The notes under the pieces were generated by a model, which was not told the DNA's origin, did no database searches, and was given only the letters and a program-made list of their open reading frames with translations. Both the position numbers and the translations under genes were made by a program. From NCBI GenBank assembly GCA_022827275.1, contig JAJDTG010000021.1:21197-85196 (forward strand): a stretch of DNA of 64,000 bases, given 5' to 3'. The DNA is from Candidatus Dadabacteria bacterium (GTDB lineage: Bacteria; Desulfobacterota_D; UBA1144; Nemesobacterales; Nemesobacteraceae). Numbering within the stretch: the stretch's first letter is position 1; each line of letters starts with the position of its first letter. Below are positions 62,702 through 64,000 of this stretch, in pieces.

Positions 62702-64000
62702 ATCCGGTTAGATAAAGATGTTCTAAAATCTATTTAACAGGAGGAAACACCGCCATGGAAGATTGTACAGCAAAGAGCCCCAAAAAGGTAATTCAGATTA
62801 ACCACGAGGAGTTGCGGGATCACCTGAGCTCCCTTGTCACCAACACGGTAGAGGAAGTGCTCAACAAGGTTCTGGACTCTGAAGCAGAGGAGATGGTAGG
62901 GGCGGCTCGGTATGAACGCAGCGCCAGTCGCCAGGACTACCGTTGCGGAAGCTACACGAGGAAACTTCAGACCAAGGCAGGGGAAGTTGAGCTTAACATA
63001 CCCAAGCTTAGGGAACAGAAGTTCCAGACGGCCGTAATAGAGAGATACAGAAGAAGGGAGTCATCCGTGGAAGAAGCCCTGGTGGAGATGTACCTGGCGG
63101 GAGTGTCCACGCGTCGGGTGGCCGATATCACCGAGGCGCTTTGGGACACCCGGGTGAGTTCTGCCACGGTATCGAAGCTCAACCAGAGCGTGTACGAGCA
63201 CATAGAGAAGTGGCGTAACAGGCCCATAGAGGGGGAGTATCCCTATGTTTACCTTGACGGGGTGAGTTTGAAACGCAGCTGGGGAGGCACGGTGGGCAAT
63301 GTATCGGTATTGATAGCAATAGGGGTTGGCACAGACGGTTATCGCAGGGTTCTGGGGGTTGTGGAGGGGGCTAAGGAGGACAAGAGTGGATGGGGAGGGT
63401 TTCTGCGCCACCTTAAGCAAAGGGGGCTTGGGGGAGTAAGGATGTTCGTAAGCGACGCGTGTGTGGGTTTGGTGGAGAGTATAAGGGATTTCTATCCGGA
63501 GGCTCTTTGGCAGCGCTGCGTGGTTCATTTCTACAGAAACGTTTTCAGTTACGTGCCCAGGGGAAGGGTGAGGGAGGTGAGTTTGATGTTAAAGGCGATA
63601 CATGCTTCTGAGAACAGGGAGGCTGCCAGGGCAAAGGCCAGGGAGGTTGTGAAGAGGCTCAAGGAGATGAGATTGGCTTCGGCGGCCAGGTGTGTGGAGG
63701 AGAACATAGAAGAGACGCTGTGCTACTATGAGTTTCCGTCCTCGCACTGGCGAAGGTTGCGTACGAACAATCCTATGGAGAGGATAATAAAGGAGATAAG
63801 GAGGAGATCCCGGGTGGTGGGGGCTTTCCCTGACGGGCAGAGCGCGCTGATGTTGTGCGCGGCGAGGTTAAGGCATATATCTGGGACAAAGTGGGGAAGC
63901 AGAAGGTATCTGGACATGGGTTTGTTAAGGGAAATGGACAGAAAGGAAGTAGTTGAGGTAGGGTAATGGACAAGGCCGGAGTTCAGGATCAAAGACTCAT
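62680..64000 (+). mobile_element. IS256-family insertion sequence, right end at or beyond the window edge
   Basis: Comprises the transposase gene plus flanks. A left subterminal sequence TTCCTGGTAAATCCGG (about 62692-62707) resembles the reverse complement of the right flank (TCCTGAACTCCGG, about 63976-63988), as expected for terminal inverted repeats. Exact ends and target duplication cannot be set because the right end reaches the edge. Confidence 0.7.
62755..63966 (+). CDS. IS256-family (mutator-type) transposase
   Basis: A complete 403-aa DDE transposase. The triad is in YLDGVSLKRSW (Asp, near residue 170), FVSDACVGLVES (Asp, near 227) and NNPMERIIKEIRRRSR (Glu, near 342). CVVHFYRN before the last block is typical. 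A strong AGGAGG site precedes the ATG by about 10 nt. The copy looks intact and possibly still active; it interrupts a reverse-transcriptase gene. Confidence 0.93.
   Translation: MEDCTAKSPKKVIQINHEELRDHLSSLVTNTVEEVLNKVLDSEAEEMVGAARYERSASRQDYRCGSYTRKLQTKAGEVELNIPKLREQKFQTAVIERYRRRESSVEEALVEMYLAGVSTRRVADITEALWDTRVSSATVSKLNQSVYEHIEKWRNRPIEGEYPYVYLDGVSLKRSWGGTVGNVSVLIAIGVGTDGYRRVLGVVEGAKEDKSGWGGFLRHLKQRGLGGVRMFVSDACVGLVESIRDFYPEALWQRCVVHFYRNVFSYVPRGRVREVSLMLKAIHASENREAARAKAREVVKRLKEMRLASAARCVEENIEETLCYYEFPSSHWRRLRTNNPMERIIKEIRRRSRVVGAFPDGQSALMLCAARLRHISGTKWGSRRYLDMGLLREMDRKEVVEVG

Noticed and set aside
1-64000. CRISPR arrays, tRNA or rRNA genes
   Set aside because: No regularly spaced direct repeats, cloverleaf or rRNA-like stretches were noticed on reading; a dedicated scan (tRNAscan-SE, CRISPR finder) could not be run.

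Overview
The window (64 kb, mid-range G+C) looks like a chromosome segment of a Gram-negative bacterium, probably from an uncultivated lineage. It encodes a TonB-dependent receptor, lipoproteins, a multihaem cytochrome c system and many core housekeeping genes, with frequent TTG and GTG starts. Gene content recalls Dadabacteria or 'deltaproteobacterial'-grade genomes, but no marker gene here settles the taxonomy; that is a guess. I found no rRNA, tRNA or CRISPR array.

Layout. 1-4.6 kb: a secreted Cache-like protein cut by the window edge, then tkt-pgi (pentose phosphate/glycolysis). 4.8-8.6 kb: a pterin/folate cluster (pteridine-reductase-type SDR, folB, folK, then hpt), interrupted between folB and folK by a DUF4143 ATPase. 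8.6-16.3 kb: pepF, a RAYT-like Y1 transposase, an LLM flavin oxidoreductase divergent from an acyl-CoA dehydrogenase, an MGMT-type methyltransferase, and aguB-aguA (agmatine to putrescine). 16.4-20.5 kb: a second Cache-like secreted protein with a C-terminal sorting tail, and a three-gene electron-transfer unit (membrane cytochrome b-like protein, 11-haem cytochrome c, Tll0287-type haem lipoprotein). 20.8-31.8 kb: TauE/SafE permease, a heterodimeric BmrCD-like ABC exporter, a YigZ-family protein, nitroreductase, aquaporin, aldo/keto reductase, Amt, a small zinc-ribbon protein, bifunctional nuclease and miaB. 31.8-35.5 kb: a solo TnpB, an IS66 remnant and an AT-rich sodium:solute symporter unit. 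35.6-41.8 kb: uvrC, a second DUF4143 ATPase and an overlapping argB-argD-argF operon. 42-51.4 kb: a TonB receptor, the circularly permuted ATP-grasp / alpha-E / Anbu / transglutaminase operon, and xerC-hslV-hslU.

51.5-64 kb is an accessory island of toxin-antitoxin and defence-type genes: XRE-ImmA plus a DUF4411 PIN-like protein, a DUF4143 remnant, Fic, HipBA with a palindromic operator, a 1728-aa DUF4011/SF1 helicase/nuclease, and a reverse-transcriptase gene cut short by an IS256-family insertion sequence.

The most notable observations: two genes whose conserved N-termini can only be reached from non-canonical start codons placed after good Shine-Dalgarno sequences (hpt from CTG, the alpha-E gene from ATC); an ABC exporter half whose nucleotide-binding domain lacks about 40 residues before the signature motif; a paralogous pair of Cache-like envelope proteins; a cytochrome b / 11-haem / Tll0287 module; and the defence island at the right end.
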